Source: JANOXC01 sp031418215 (lineage in GTDB: Bacteria > Bacteroidota > Bacteroidia > AKYH767-A > OLB10). Taken from it: a stretch of 14,982 nucleotides of DNA. The stretch spans positions 1-14,982 of the forward strand of contig JANOXC010000125.1 in assembly GCA_031418215.1 (NCBI GenBank). The letters are read 5' to 3'. The position numbers were made by a program, and so were the translations under genes. Below the pieces are notes generated by a model, which was not told the DNA's origin, searched no databases, and saw only the letters and a program-made list of their open reading frames with translations. Positions 6,981 to 14,068 of the stretch are shown here, piece by piece; position 1 is the first letter of the stretch, and each line of letters begins with the position of its first letter.

Positions 6981-7064
6981 AAACCCAAAACTAAAAACTA
7001 AAAACTTTAAACATTAAACTCAAAACCTTAAACTAAAAACTTTAAACCCAAAACTAAAAACTTG
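6981..7064 (+). repeat. Right heptad arm (AAACNNN x12) running into the nuoI start codon
   Basis: Twelve consecutive heptamers of the form AAACNNN run without a phase break. The units include AAACCCA, AAACTAA (four copies), AAACTTT, AAACATT and AAACCTT. The last unit is AAACTTG, whose final three bases are the proposed TTG start of nuoI. The array begins five bases after the four-helix-bundle stop codon. It is complementary to the NNNGTTT arm on the other side of that gene. Confidence 0.93.
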
Positions 7065-7538
7065 TTTCTTAAAGAATATATTTCAACAATTTACAAAACG
7101 ATCAAATCGTTGCTAACGGGCATGAAGCGAACCGGTTATTATTTCACGCATCATAAAGAAATAATCACCCAGCAATATCCTGACAATCGCAATGAATTGA
7201 ATTTACCTGAACGATTCCGAGGTGAAGTGGTGATGATTCATGACGAGAACAACGAACATGCCTGCACCGGTTGTTCTGCCTGTGAACTGGCTTGTCCGAA
7301 TGGCACGATTAAAATCATTAACAAATTTGATATAACACCGGAAGGTAAAAAGAAAAAGGCAATTGATGTTTTTGTATATCATCTCGAATTATGCACGATG
7401 TGCAATTTGTGTATCGTAGCATGCCCGACAGATACTATTAAAATGGATCAGACATTTGAACACAGCGTATTCGACAGGAATAAACTTACCAAACAATTGA
7501 ATAGACCTGGATCAAAAATAAGGGAGGGTGTTGAGTAA
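7062..7538 (+). CDS. nuoI: NADH-quinone oxidoreductase subunit I (two 4Fe-4S clusters)
   Basis: Peripheral-arm ferredoxin-like subunit carrying clusters N6a and N6b, which pass electrons towards NuoB. Two CxxCxxCxxxCP motifs are present: Cys68, 71, 74 and 78 (CTGCSACELACPNG) and Cys111, 114, 117 and 121 (CTMCNLCIVACP). The CPNGTIKI wording resembles the NuoI of Bacteroides-type operons lacking E, F and G. No ATG precedes the conserved N-terminal helix: the frame is open only back to 7032, so the start is either TTG at 7062, which keeps YISTIYKTIKSLLTG, or ATG at 7122, which would lose 20 residues. I prefer the TTG. It lies inside the last heptad of the upstream repeat with no Shine-Dalgarno. 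The stop overlaps the nuoJ ATG by one base. Confidence 0.93.
   Translation: MFLKEYISTIYKTIKSLLTGMKRTGYYFTHHKEIITQQYPDNRNELNLPERFRGEVVMIHDENNEHACTGCSACELACPNGTIKIINKFDITPEGKKKKAIDVFVYHLELCTMCNLCIVACPTDTIKMDQTFEHSVFDRNKLTKQLNRPGSKIREGVE
7521..7528 (+). promoter_or_regulatory. Strong Shine-Dalgarno-like sequence before nuoJ
   Basis: AGGGAGGG lies 9 bases before the nuoJ ATG, inside the 3' end of nuoI. Purine-rich Shine-Dalgarno sequences are otherwise rare in this window, so nuoJ may initiate by re-initiation on the overlapping TAATG helped by this site. Confidence 0.4.
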
Positions 7539-8068
7539 TGAGTACTGCTGCTATATTGTTTTACATTATTGCTGCCTTTATCCTTGGAACGGGAATTTTG
7601 GCTGTCACGACACGTAAAATATTCCGCTCTGCCATTTGGTTGTTGTTCTCTCTAATCGGAATTGCTGCTTTGTATTTCTGGATGGAAGTGGAATTTATTG
7701 CTGCTGTGCAAATTATCGTTTATGTGGGTGGTATTGTGGTATTAATTATATTCTCCATTTTCCTGACACAAAAATCAGGAAGTGAAATGGCTAAACCGCT
7801 GCAGGGAAGAACAATGATATCATTACTTGCCGTTTTATTCGGACTTACACTCACTTCCACACTTATTTTTCAAAATGAATTTAATTCAATGAGTTTGCGG
7901 CCATTTCAATTAAATGTTGCTGATATAGGAACACAAATGCTCAGTACAACTGAACATGGATATATATTACCCTTTGAAGTAGTGAGTATATTGTTGCTTG
8001 CAGCTATGATTGGCGCCATTGTAATTGCTATTAAAGTGAAAGCTGCAGATGAAAAGACTTTAAATTAA
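7538..8068 (+). CDS. nuoJ: NADH-quinone oxidoreductase subunit J
   Basis: Membrane-arm subunit near the quinone-channel end of complex I, involved in linking quinone reduction to proton translocation. The 176 residues contain about five hydrophobic spans. The family signature EFIAAVQIIVYVGGIVVL is at residues 52-69 and lies in the third helix, which in other complexes switches between alpha and pi-bulge forms. The ATG overlaps the nuoI stop by one base (TAATG). It precedes nuoK by 8 bases, the standard J-K order. Confidence 0.95.
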   Translation: MSTAAILFYIIAAFILGTGILAVTTRKIFRSAIWLLFSLIGIAALYFWMEVEFIAAVQIIVYVGGIVVLIIFSIFLTQKSGSEMAKPLQGRTMISLLAVLFGLTLTSTLIFQNEFNSMSLRPFQLNVADIGTQMLSTTEHGYILPFEVVSILLLAAMIGAIVIAIKVKAADEKTLN

Positions 8069-8076
8069 CTGAACGC

Positions 8077-8391
8077 ATGAATGAGATTCCACTAACCCAT
8101 ATTCTGTTTGTAAGCACAGCCCTGTTCTTTATAGGCATGTTCGGCTTGTTTACACGCAGAAATATGATTACTATGTTGATGTCAATTGAACTGATATTAA
8201 ACAGCGTTAATATCAATTTTGTGGCATTTAACAAATATCTCTTTCCTGAAAAATTAGATGGAATATTCTTCGCCATATTCATTATTACAATAGCAGCCGC
8301 TGAAGCTGCCGTTGCAATAGCAATTATTATTAACTTATACAGAAGCCATCATTCAATAGATGTTGAAGATGCAGGAGAAATGAAATTTTAA
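8077..8391 (+). CDS. nuoK: NADH-quinone oxidoreductase subunit K
   Basis: Small membrane subunit (104 residues, three helices), homologous to MrpC, forming part of the proton path between NuoH/J and the antiporter-like subunits. The two conserved intramembrane glutamates are visible: Glu38 (MSIELILNSVNINFVAF) and Glu76 (AAAEAAVAIAI). The tight flanking spacing (8 bases after nuoJ, 2 before nuoL) indicates a single transcript. Confidence 0.96.
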   Translation: MNEIPLTHILFVSTALFFIGMFGLFTRRNMITMLMSIELILNSVNINFVAFNKYLFPEKLDGIFFAIFIITIAAAEAAVAIAIIINLYRSHHSIDVEDAGEMKF

Positions 8392-8393
8392 GC

Positions 8394-10328
8394 ATGATGT
8401 CAATCTATTCTTACGCAGCACTGATACCTTTACTCCCATTAGCGGCATTTATTCTGTTGGGATTATTTGGCAGAAAATATTTCTCCGGTTTATCAGGTAT
8501 TATCGGAACTACAGCACTACTGGCTTCTACGGTTATTTCTTTGCTTACAGCATGGCAATATTTCTTTGTTGATGGTAAAGTAAATGGCATTTACCAGCAA
8601 ATCATTCCGATGAAATATACCTGGCTGCAGTTTACCGCCAATGTATCCATCGACATGGGTATTGTCCTTGATCCAATTTCTGTGATGATGCTTGTTGTGG
8701 TGACATTTATTTCGCTCATGGTGCATATTTTCAGTTTAGGATATATGAAAGGCGAAGAACGTTTTGCTACTTATTATGCATTCCTGGGTTTGTTTACCTT
8801 TTCCATGCTTGGCTTAGTCTTATCCACCAATATTTTTCAGATATATATGTTCTGGGAATTGGTAGGAGTTTCATCTTTCTTACTGATTGGATATTATTAT
8901 GATAAGCCGTCAGCAGTTGCTGCATCGAAAAAAGCTTTTATTGTTACACGTTTCGCTGACCTTGGATTTTTAATCGGTATTTTAATATTGGCATTTCATG
9001 CTGAAACACTCGATTTCCAGACATTGATTGAAAGATTGACATCAACACAATCAACACAATTTATCAGCATTACTTCAGCATCATTACTGGGTGTTTCCAT
9101 GCTCACATGGGGACTGACTTTAATATTTATTGGTGGAGCAGGAAAGTCTGCAATGTTTCCCTTACACATCTGGTTACCCGATGCCATGGAAGGCCCTACT
9201 CCTGTTTCTGCTTTAATACATGCAGCTACAATGGTTGTTGCAGGAGTTTACCTAGTTGCAAGATTGTTCCCTGTATTTGCAATTGATGGTTCGGCATTGC
9301 AGGTGGTAACATCCGTAGGTGCATTTTCTGCATTGCTTGCTGCCATTATTGCCTGTACACAAACGGATATTAAACGTGTGCTAGCATATTCAACCATGTC
9401 GCAGATTGGTTTTATGATGTTTGCTTTAGGTGTTTCAAAAAATGGTGGAGAAGAAGGATTAGGATATATGGCATCTATGTTTCATCTGTTTACGCATGCT
9501 TTCTTTAAGTCCTTATTATTCCTTGGTGCCGGTGCAGTCATTCATATGGTACATAGCAATGAAATGAAAGACATGGGCGGGCTTAAAAAGTTTATGCCTA
9601 TTACTCATCTTACCTTTTTAATTGCATGTCTTGCCATTTCAGGAATTCCTCCATTTGCAGGTTTCTTTAGTAAGGAAGAAATCTTAATGGCTGCATTTCA
9701 TTCCAATAAAATTGTTTTTGTTGTAGCGCTGCTTACTTCCGGACTGACCGCCTTTTATATGTTCCGCTTATACTTCTCTATTTTCTGGAGCAAAGAAGCT
9801 CCTATTCACGAGAATGGCCATGGAGAAGGAACATGGAGTATGAAAGTACCTTTAATTATTTTAGGCGCATTTTCTTTGCTGGCTGGCTTTGTGCCAATTT
9901 CTCAATTGGTAACATCAGATGGTGCAGCATTGGAATCATCAATTAATATTATGTTTTCTATTGCACCCGTTGGACTGGCATTAGCCGGAATATTGCTTGC
10001 ACTTTATCTATATAAAACTGCCAATGAAAAACCACAGCAAATTGCTGTTTCATTAGGTGGATTTTACAAAGCAGCCTATCGAAAATTTTATATGGATGAG
10101 TTGTACCTCTTCATCACACAAAAAATTATATTTAATTTAATCGGAAAGCCTGCAGCATGGATCGATAAAAATATTGTTGACGGATTGATGAATATGCTTG
10201 CGAATATCACAGCTTTTATTTCTGAAATGATAAAAGGATTGCAATCCGGAAAAGTGCAGGGATATGCCTTGTATTTTTTTGGTGGGGTTTGCGGACTGGC
10301 CATATTATTTATATACCTCTTGAAATAA
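8394..10328 (+). CDS. nuoL: NADH-quinone oxidoreductase subunit L
   Basis: Distal antiporter-like proton-pumping subunit of the membrane arm, 644 residues. Key channel residues are in place: Glu155 on helix 5 (MFWELVGVSSFLLIG), Lys251 on helix 7 (GGAGKSAMFPLHIWLPDAMEG), the following HAATMVVAGVYLVARL, and HAFFKSLLFLGAGAVIH at 368-384 with Lys372. The C-terminal part (about 540-644) is consistent with the long lateral helix and final anchoring helix of the family. Two adjacent ATGs (8394 and 8397) could start translation; the first is two bases after the nuoK stop and is chosen. No truncation is visible. Confidence 0.96.
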   Translation: MMSIYSYAALIPLLPLAAFILLGLFGRKYFSGLSGIIGTTALLASTVISLLTAWQYFFVDGKVNGIYQQIIPMKYTWLQFTANVSIDMGIVLDPISVMMLVVVTFISLMVHIFSLGYMKGEERFATYYAFLGLFTFSMLGLVLSTNIFQIYMFWELVGVSSFLLIGYYYDKPSAVAASKKAFIVTRFADLGFLIGILILAFHAETLDFQTLIERLTSTQSTQFISITSASLLGVSMLTWGLTLIFIGGAGKSAMFPLHIWLPDAMEGPTPVSALIHAATMVVAGVYLVARLFPVFAIDGSALQVVTSVGAFSALLAAIIACTQTDIKRVLAYSTMSQIGFMMFALGVSKNGGEEGLGYMASMFHLFTHAFFKSLLFLGAGAVIHMVHSNEMKDMGGLKKFMPITHLTFLIACLAISGIPPFAGFFSKEEILMAAFHSNKIVFVVALLTSGLTAFYMFRLYFSIFWSKEAPIHENGHGEGTWSMKVPLIILGAFSLLAGFVPISQLVTSDGAALESSINIMFSIAPVGLALAGILLALYLYKTANEKPQQIAVSLGGFYKAAYRKFYMDELYLFITQKIIFNLIGKPAAWIDKNIVDGLMNMLANITAFISEMIKGLQSGKVQGYALYFFGGVCGLAILFIYLLK

Positions 10329-10338
10329 ATCAGACTGA

Positions 10339-11841
10339 ATGAATTTATCATTACTCCTACTTTTACCTTTTGTAACAGCCATTGCAATATTATTAGGCAA
10401 TGGATTGAAACAAGTAAGGTTTGTTGCATTACTTGGCTCGGGATTGCAATTAATTCTTTCACTTTATCTTTTTGTGCAATACAGTGCTGAACGTGCTGCC
10501 GGAAACACATCACAAATGCTTTTTGAATACAGTCATTACTGGTTTACACCTTTTAACATCAATTATCACATTGGAGTTGATGGTATTTCTGTTGCCATGA
10601 TATTACTTACCGCCGCTGTAGTCATTGCCGGTGTTTTGGTTTCCTGGACGATGGAAACACTCAATAAAGAATTTTTCTTTTTATTGTTATTCTTAAGTCT
10701 GGGCGCTTATGGGTTCTTTATTTCACTTGATCTGTTTACTTTATTCTTCTTTCTTGAAGTCGCTGTGATCCCTAAATTTTTATTGATTGGCATTTGGGGA
10801 AGCGGTAAAAAGGAATACAGCGCCATGAAATTGGCATTGATGCTGATGGGAGGTTCTGCCTTGGTTTTTGTAGGATTAGCAGGATTGTATTACAATACCT
10901 CCATCAACGGCATGCATAGCTTCGATTTAATGCAAATATCAAAGATGGCTGTACCACTTCAGGCGCAGATTTTATTTTTCCCATTTGCATTCATCGGATT
11001 CGGAATATTCACCGCCCTTTTTCCATTTCATACCTGGGTTCCCGACGGACACTCTTCAGCACCAACCGCAGCTTCCATGTTTCTGGCCGGCATTTCAATG
11101 AAACTGGGAGGTTATGGTTGCCTGCGGGTTGCAACTTATCTAATGCCTGACGCAGCGCATGTTTACGCTCCCTATATTATTCTACTTGCAACTATTGCCA
11201 TCATCTATGGTGCATTTGCAACAATGATGCAAACGGATCTGAAGTACATCAATGCTTATTCTTCTGTTAGTCACTGTGGATTTGTTTTACTTGGCATCGG
11301 TATGCTTACCCACACTTCCATAACCGGTGCTGTAATGCAAATGGTATCGCATGGTTTAATGACAGCCCTCTTCTTCGCCGCCATAGGCATGATTTACAGT
11401 CGTACACACACACGTATGGTAGAGCAGTTGGGCGGCTTATTAAAAGTGATGCCTTTCATTTCATCGGTCTTTGTAATTGCAGGTTTATGTTCCTTAGGAT
11501 TGCCCGGCTTCAGTGGATTTGTAGCTGAAATGACCATCTTCATGGGTTCCTGGCAAAACGCCGAAACGATGTATCGCATTGCCACCATTCTAGCTTGTGC
11601 TTCAATAGTAGTAACGGCAGTTTATATATTAAGGGCTGCAGGAAAATCAATCATGGGTCCCATCACTGATAAAAATTTCTTTGAACTTACAGATGCGACT
11701 TGGAATGAAAAGTTTGCGGCCATCATATTAATTTCCGGCATTGTAGCCATTGGCATCGCGCCATTCTGGTTAAATGACCTCATCACTCCAGGTACACAAA
11801 ATATCATGGAACATCTTTCAAAAGTCCTTACGCTTAAATAA
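10339..11841 (+). CDS. nuoM: NADH-quinone oxidoreductase subunit M
   Basis: Central antiporter-like proton-pumping subunit, 500 residues with about 14 hydrophobic spans. The helix-5 glutamate is Glu140 (LFFFLEVAVIPKFLLIG), Lys255 (GISMKLGGYG) corresponds to the helix-8 lysine, and the helix-12 glutamate is Glu397 (GFVAEMTIF). The helix-7 lysine expected just before the PLHxWLPDAH motif (K234 in E. coli NuoM) appears to be replaced: the aligned segment reads GFGIFTALFPFHTWVPDGH, with Phe224 at that place. An extra Lys146 lies on helix 5 next to Glu140. This may be a lineage-wide variation rather than a defect. The gene is 10 bases after nuoL. Confidence 0.94.
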   Translation: MNLSLLLLLPFVTAIAILLGNGLKQVRFVALLGSGLQLILSLYLFVQYSAERAAGNTSQMLFEYSHYWFTPFNINYHIGVDGISVAMILLTAAVVIAGVLVSWTMETLNKEFFFLLLFLSLGAYGFFISLDLFTLFFFLEVAVIPKFLLIGIWGSGKKEYSAMKLALMLMGGSALVFVGLAGLYYNTSINGMHSFDLMQISKMAVPLQAQILFFPFAFIGFGIFTALFPFHTWVPDGHSSAPTAASMFLAGISMKLGGYGCLRVATYLMPDAAHVYAPYIILLATIAIIYGAFATMMQTDLKYINAYSSVSHCGFVLLGIGMLTHTSITGAVMQMVSHGLMTALFFAAIGMIYSRTHTRMVEQLGGLLKVMPFISSVFVIAGLCSLGLPGFSGFVAEMTIFMGSWQNAETMYRIATILACASIVVTAVYILRAAGKSIMGPITDKNFFELTDATWNEKFAAIILISGIVAIGIAPFWLNDLITPGTQNIMEHLSKVLTLK

Positions 11842-11847
11842 ATTGTT

Positions 11848-13263
11848 ATGCCATTGAATGACTTTTTTATATTAATGAAACAGGAGCTGATGATCTTCGT
11901 CATCATCTTCCTATTGCTTTTTATGAAAGTGGGAAATAAAGACTGGAAAAATGAAAGTGTGTTGAATGTGGTTAATCTGTTATTGTTTATTAATTTAATT
12001 TTCGGATTCTTAGGAGCCACTGATGGAATGCTTTTCAATGACATGTTCAGGACATCACAACTCATCACATTTGAAAAAAATATTTTGAATCTCGGCGTTC
12101 TGCTTATTTCTCTGCAATCCTATTCCTGGCTAAAAGAACATAAACATGTATTGGAGTTTTACATCTTGTTACTATCCACATTAATGGGGATGTTCTTTAT
12201 GATTTCCAGCGGTAATCTCTTGATGTTTTATCTTTCATTGGAACTATCAACTATTCCACTTGCTGCCATTGCCAATTTCAATCTCGATAAAAGGCAATCA
12301 TCAGAAGCTGCCATGAAACTCATCATTTCCTCAGCATTTTCATCAGGATTATTATTATTCGGCATCTCTTTGATTTATGGCACCACAGGTACCTTGGTTT
12401 TTTCTGAATTAGCGCAACAATTAAATGGCAGCCCACTACAGCTCTTTGCTTTTATTTTATTATTGGCCGGATTTGGGTTTAAAATTTCTGCTGTGCCCTT
12501 TCACCTCTGGACGGCCGATGTTTATGAAGGATCACCGGTTGCAGTAACTTCATACCTTTCAGTAATTTCTAAAGGAGCAGTACTGTTTGTTTTTGTCACT
12601 GTCTTATATACGGTTTTCAAGCCATTGGCAAGTGCATGGTATCTGATGATTTGTATTTTATCTGTTATAACCATTCTCACCGGAAATCTTTTTGCTATCC
12701 GACAAAACAACTTCAAACGGTTCCTTGCTTTTTCTTCCATCGCGCAAGTTGGTTTTATCCTGATTGGCATTTCTGGTAGTTCAAGAGCCGGAATGGCTTC
12801 AGTTATATTTTTTGTATTGATTTATATCTTCTCCAACCTTGCTGCATTTGGGGTAGTTTCGCTGGTAAGTGCATTAAAAGGAAAGGAAAATATTGACGAT
12901 TACAAAGCCTTCTATAAAACAAACCCGTTATTATCCTGGATATTGACGATTGCCTTGTTTTCCTTGGCAGGTGTCCCCCCTACTGCTGGATTCTTCGGTA
13001 AATTCTTTTTACTGATGGCCGGAGCGGGAAAAGGAAATTACGTGCTTATTACGATTGCTTCCCTGAACATGGTCATTTCGTTTTATTATTACCTGCTTAT
13101 AGTTAAAACCATCTTCATGGATAAAAACGAATCTCCTATTGAGAAAATAAGCATCCCGGTTTTACCTAAAATAAGCTTGTTGATTTGCCTTGTTGGAATT
13201 ATTATCATCGGATTGGACGGAGATGTTTATCAGTATATATATGATTTAAGTTTAGGTTTTTGA
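11848..13263 (+). CDS. nuoN: NADH-quinone oxidoreductase subunit N
   Basis: Antiporter-like proton-pumping subunit closest to NuoK, 471 residues. Channel residues visible are Glu132 (FYLSLELSTIP), Lys212 (GFGFKISAVPFHLW), followed by TADVYEGSPVAVTSYLS, and Lys385 (GVPPTAGFFGKFFLL), matching the usual NuoN pattern. Lys212 occupies the helix-7 position that NuoM lacks. It is the last gene of the complex I cluster, 6 bases after nuoM, and its stop codon is followed by a period-7 repeat tract. Confidence 0.96.
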   Translation: MPLNDFFILMKQELMIFVIIFLLLFMKVGNKDWKNESVLNVVNLLLFINLIFGFLGATDGMLFNDMFRTSQLITFEKNILNLGVLLISLQSYSWLKEHKHVLEFYILLLSTLMGMFFMISSGNLLMFYLSLELSTIPLAAIANFNLDKRQSSEAAMKLIISSAFSSGLLLFGISLIYGTTGTLVFSELAQQLNGSPLQLFAFILLLAGFGFKISAVPFHLWTADVYEGSPVAVTSYLSVISKGAVLFVFVTVLYTVFKPLASAWYLMICILSVITILTGNLFAIRQNNFKRFLAFSSIAQVGFILIGISGSSRAGMASVIFFVLIYIFSNLAAFGVVSLVSALKGKENIDDYKAFYKTNPLLSWILTIALFSLAGVPPTAGFFGKFFLLMAGAGKGNYVLITIASLNMVISFYYYLLIVKTIFMDKNESPIEKISIPVLPKISLLICLVGIIIIGLDGDVYQYIYDLSLGF

Positions 13264-13285
13264 AAGGGGAAAAATTAAATGTAGA

Positions 13286-13346
13286 ATTTTGCATTACAAG
13301 TAATGAATGTAAAATGCAAAATGTTAAATTAAAAATGTAAAAGTTA
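13286..13346. repeat. Period-7 tract with small hairpin downstream of nuoN
   Basis: From 13312 five in-phase heptamers run AAATGCA, AAATGTT, AAATTAA, AAATGTA, AAAGTTA, preceded by a degenerate unit at 13305. This is the vocabulary of the upstream half of the nuoD-nuoH array (AAATGTA). Positions 13286-13295 pair perfectly with 13313-13322 (10 bp). A competing 5-bp hairpin (CATTA/TAATG) sits inside. It may serve as the 3' end of the nuo transcript, but it is AT-only in the stem and has no poly-U run typical of intrinsic terminators. Confidence 0.7.
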
Positions 13347-13365
13347 TAATTAATCAAAGAACATA

Positions 13366-13393
13366 AACTGCCGCCGCAACTGCTACTGCCGCT
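13366..13393. repeat. GC-richer AACTGCC-type repeat patch
   Basis: A short patch containing ACTGCCG, AACTGCT and ACTGCCG stands out from the surrounding AT-rich intergenic DNA. TACTGCC at 13384-13390 is the exact complement of the GGCAGTA heptamers inside the next gene (13620-13633). It is probably another fragment of a period-7 repeat family, though its phase is imperfect. Confidence 0.45.
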
Positions 13394-13455
13394 AATTTTT
13401 ATTGAAAAGAAAAATCACCAGCATTTACTAAATACATCAATAAAGTACATATAAA

Positions 13456-13968
13456 ATGGGACTGAATAAAAATCATGAGGTGGAAGATTTTAATGGAGTA
13501 AAATGTGCTATTGTTGAGAAAGGTGTTTCTAAAGAACGAGCTAACTTTTTAAAACATTTGCTTGAATTTAATCATTACAAGGTTGAAGTGATTGCCAGTG
13601 CTCCGCCGAAGGAAAAAGTGGCAGTAGGCAGTAGGCAGCCGGCTGTAAATGAAATTAATTCCGTAAATGAAAGTAATTCTAACCAACCAACTCGAAGTGC
13701 TGAAACTCCTGCCACTCCTCCAACTGCCACTCCTCCAACTGCTACTCCTAAAACTGCCACTTCCTTAACTGCCGCTCCATTATCTCCAGTTGAAGATTCA
13801 ACACCATTAACCTTTAATGTTGGCGTTACCAACCTCCTTTTCAACTCAATTAATGCAATATATGGCCGTTTACTCAGAACACCTGACGGACATGTAGTTA
13901 CTATGGCCTACTGGCAACAAAAGGAAAGTATTTCTAATGATCAAATTCCTTATTTCGAACATAAGTAA
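13456..13968 (+). CDS. Unnamed protein with Thr/Pro-rich repeat linker
   Basis: A 170-residue soluble protein that I do not recognise as a named family. Residues 1-49 form a compact charged segment (VKCAIVEKGVSKERANFLKH). Residues 116-170 form a second segment with LTFNVGVTNLLFNSINAIYGRLL and RTPDGHVVTMAYWQQ. Both read like folded, conserved domains. Between them, 50-115 is low-complexity, including four pentapeptides of the TPxTA type at 87-106. No signal peptide or membrane span is seen. The DNA of the linker contains heptamer and 15-mer tandem repeats similar to intergenic repeats elsewhere in the window. The ATG at 13456 follows an A-rich leader. Position after nuoN is suggestive of co-occurrence only; the 192-base gap holds repeats. 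Confidence 0.75.
   Translation: MGLNKNHEVEDFNGVKCAIVEKGVSKERANFLKHLLEFNHYKVEVIASAPPKEKVAVGSRQPAVNEINSVNESNSNQPTRSAETPATPPTATPPTATPKTATSLTAAPLSPVEDSTPLTFNVGVTNLLFNSINAIYGRLLRTPDGHVVTMAYWQQKESISNDQIPYFEHK
13620..13647 (+). repeat. In-gene heptad repeat (GGCAGTA-type x4)
   Basis: Four in-phase heptamers (GGCAGTA twice, GGCAGCC, GGCTGTA) lie inside the unnamed gene and encode residues 55-64 (VAVGSRQPAV). The unit is nearly complementary to the AACTGCC motif repeated about 70 bases downstream, mirroring the two-arm layout of the intergenic elements. Confidence 0.7.
13714..13773 (+). repeat. In-gene 15-bp tandem repeat (x4) encoding TPxTA pentapeptides
   Basis: Four consecutive 15-mers of the form ACTCCTCCAACTGCC, with changes in later copies, encode TPPTA, TPPTA, TPKTA and TSLTA. 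Each unit can be read as an AACTGCC heptamer plus an 8-bp spacer, giving a length divisible by three that keeps the reading frame. A partial copy precedes it at 13702-13713. Confidence 0.85.
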
Positions 13969-13977
13969 TATTTTTAC

Positions 13978-13991
13978 TTTTGCTTTTTGCT
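13978..13991. repeat. Two-copy TTTTGCT heptamer after the unnamed gene
   Basis: TTTTGCT occurs twice in tandem, ten bases after the stop codon at 13968. It is too short to stand alone, but it shares the 7-bp period of the other intergenic tracts. The rest of this 100-base gap is AT-rich with no other recognised signal. Confidence 0.35.
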
Positions 13992-14068
13992 TAAATGGTT
14001 GATTTGACCTCATGCAATTTAGCATAATTTATTTTTTATTATTCATTTAAATCTACTATTGAAAACGT

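Larger units (their letters stand above)
6518..7064 (+). other. Composite IVS-like element: heptad arms enclosing a four-helix-bundle ORF
   Basis: The whole nuoH-nuoI gap consists of a left heptad arm, a small gene of the S23/IVP four-helix-bundle family, and a right heptad arm complementary to the left. In the transcript the gene would lie in the loop of a long imperfect hairpin. Known 23S rRNA intervening sequences (for example in Leptospira and Coxiella) have the same layout and may encode the same protein family. The nuoD-nuoH element is an ORF-less counterpart with the same unit. Mobility is inferred from layout only; no transposase or clear target duplication is seen. Confidence 0.55.

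Noticed and set aside
5318..7064. The heptad arrays considered as a CRISPR array
   Set aside because: Units are 7 bp with no longer identical repeat and no spacers of regular 25-40 bp length; no cas genes are present.
13575..13844. Minus-strand open frame of 89 codons within the unnamed gene
   Set aside because: It is the antisense reading of the Thr/Pro repeat region and is open only because of the repeat composition.
14054..14061. TACTATTG as a -7 promoter element for the flavoenzyme gene
   Set aside because: It departs from TANNTTTG and lies only seven bases before the ATG, too close for a usable transcript start.
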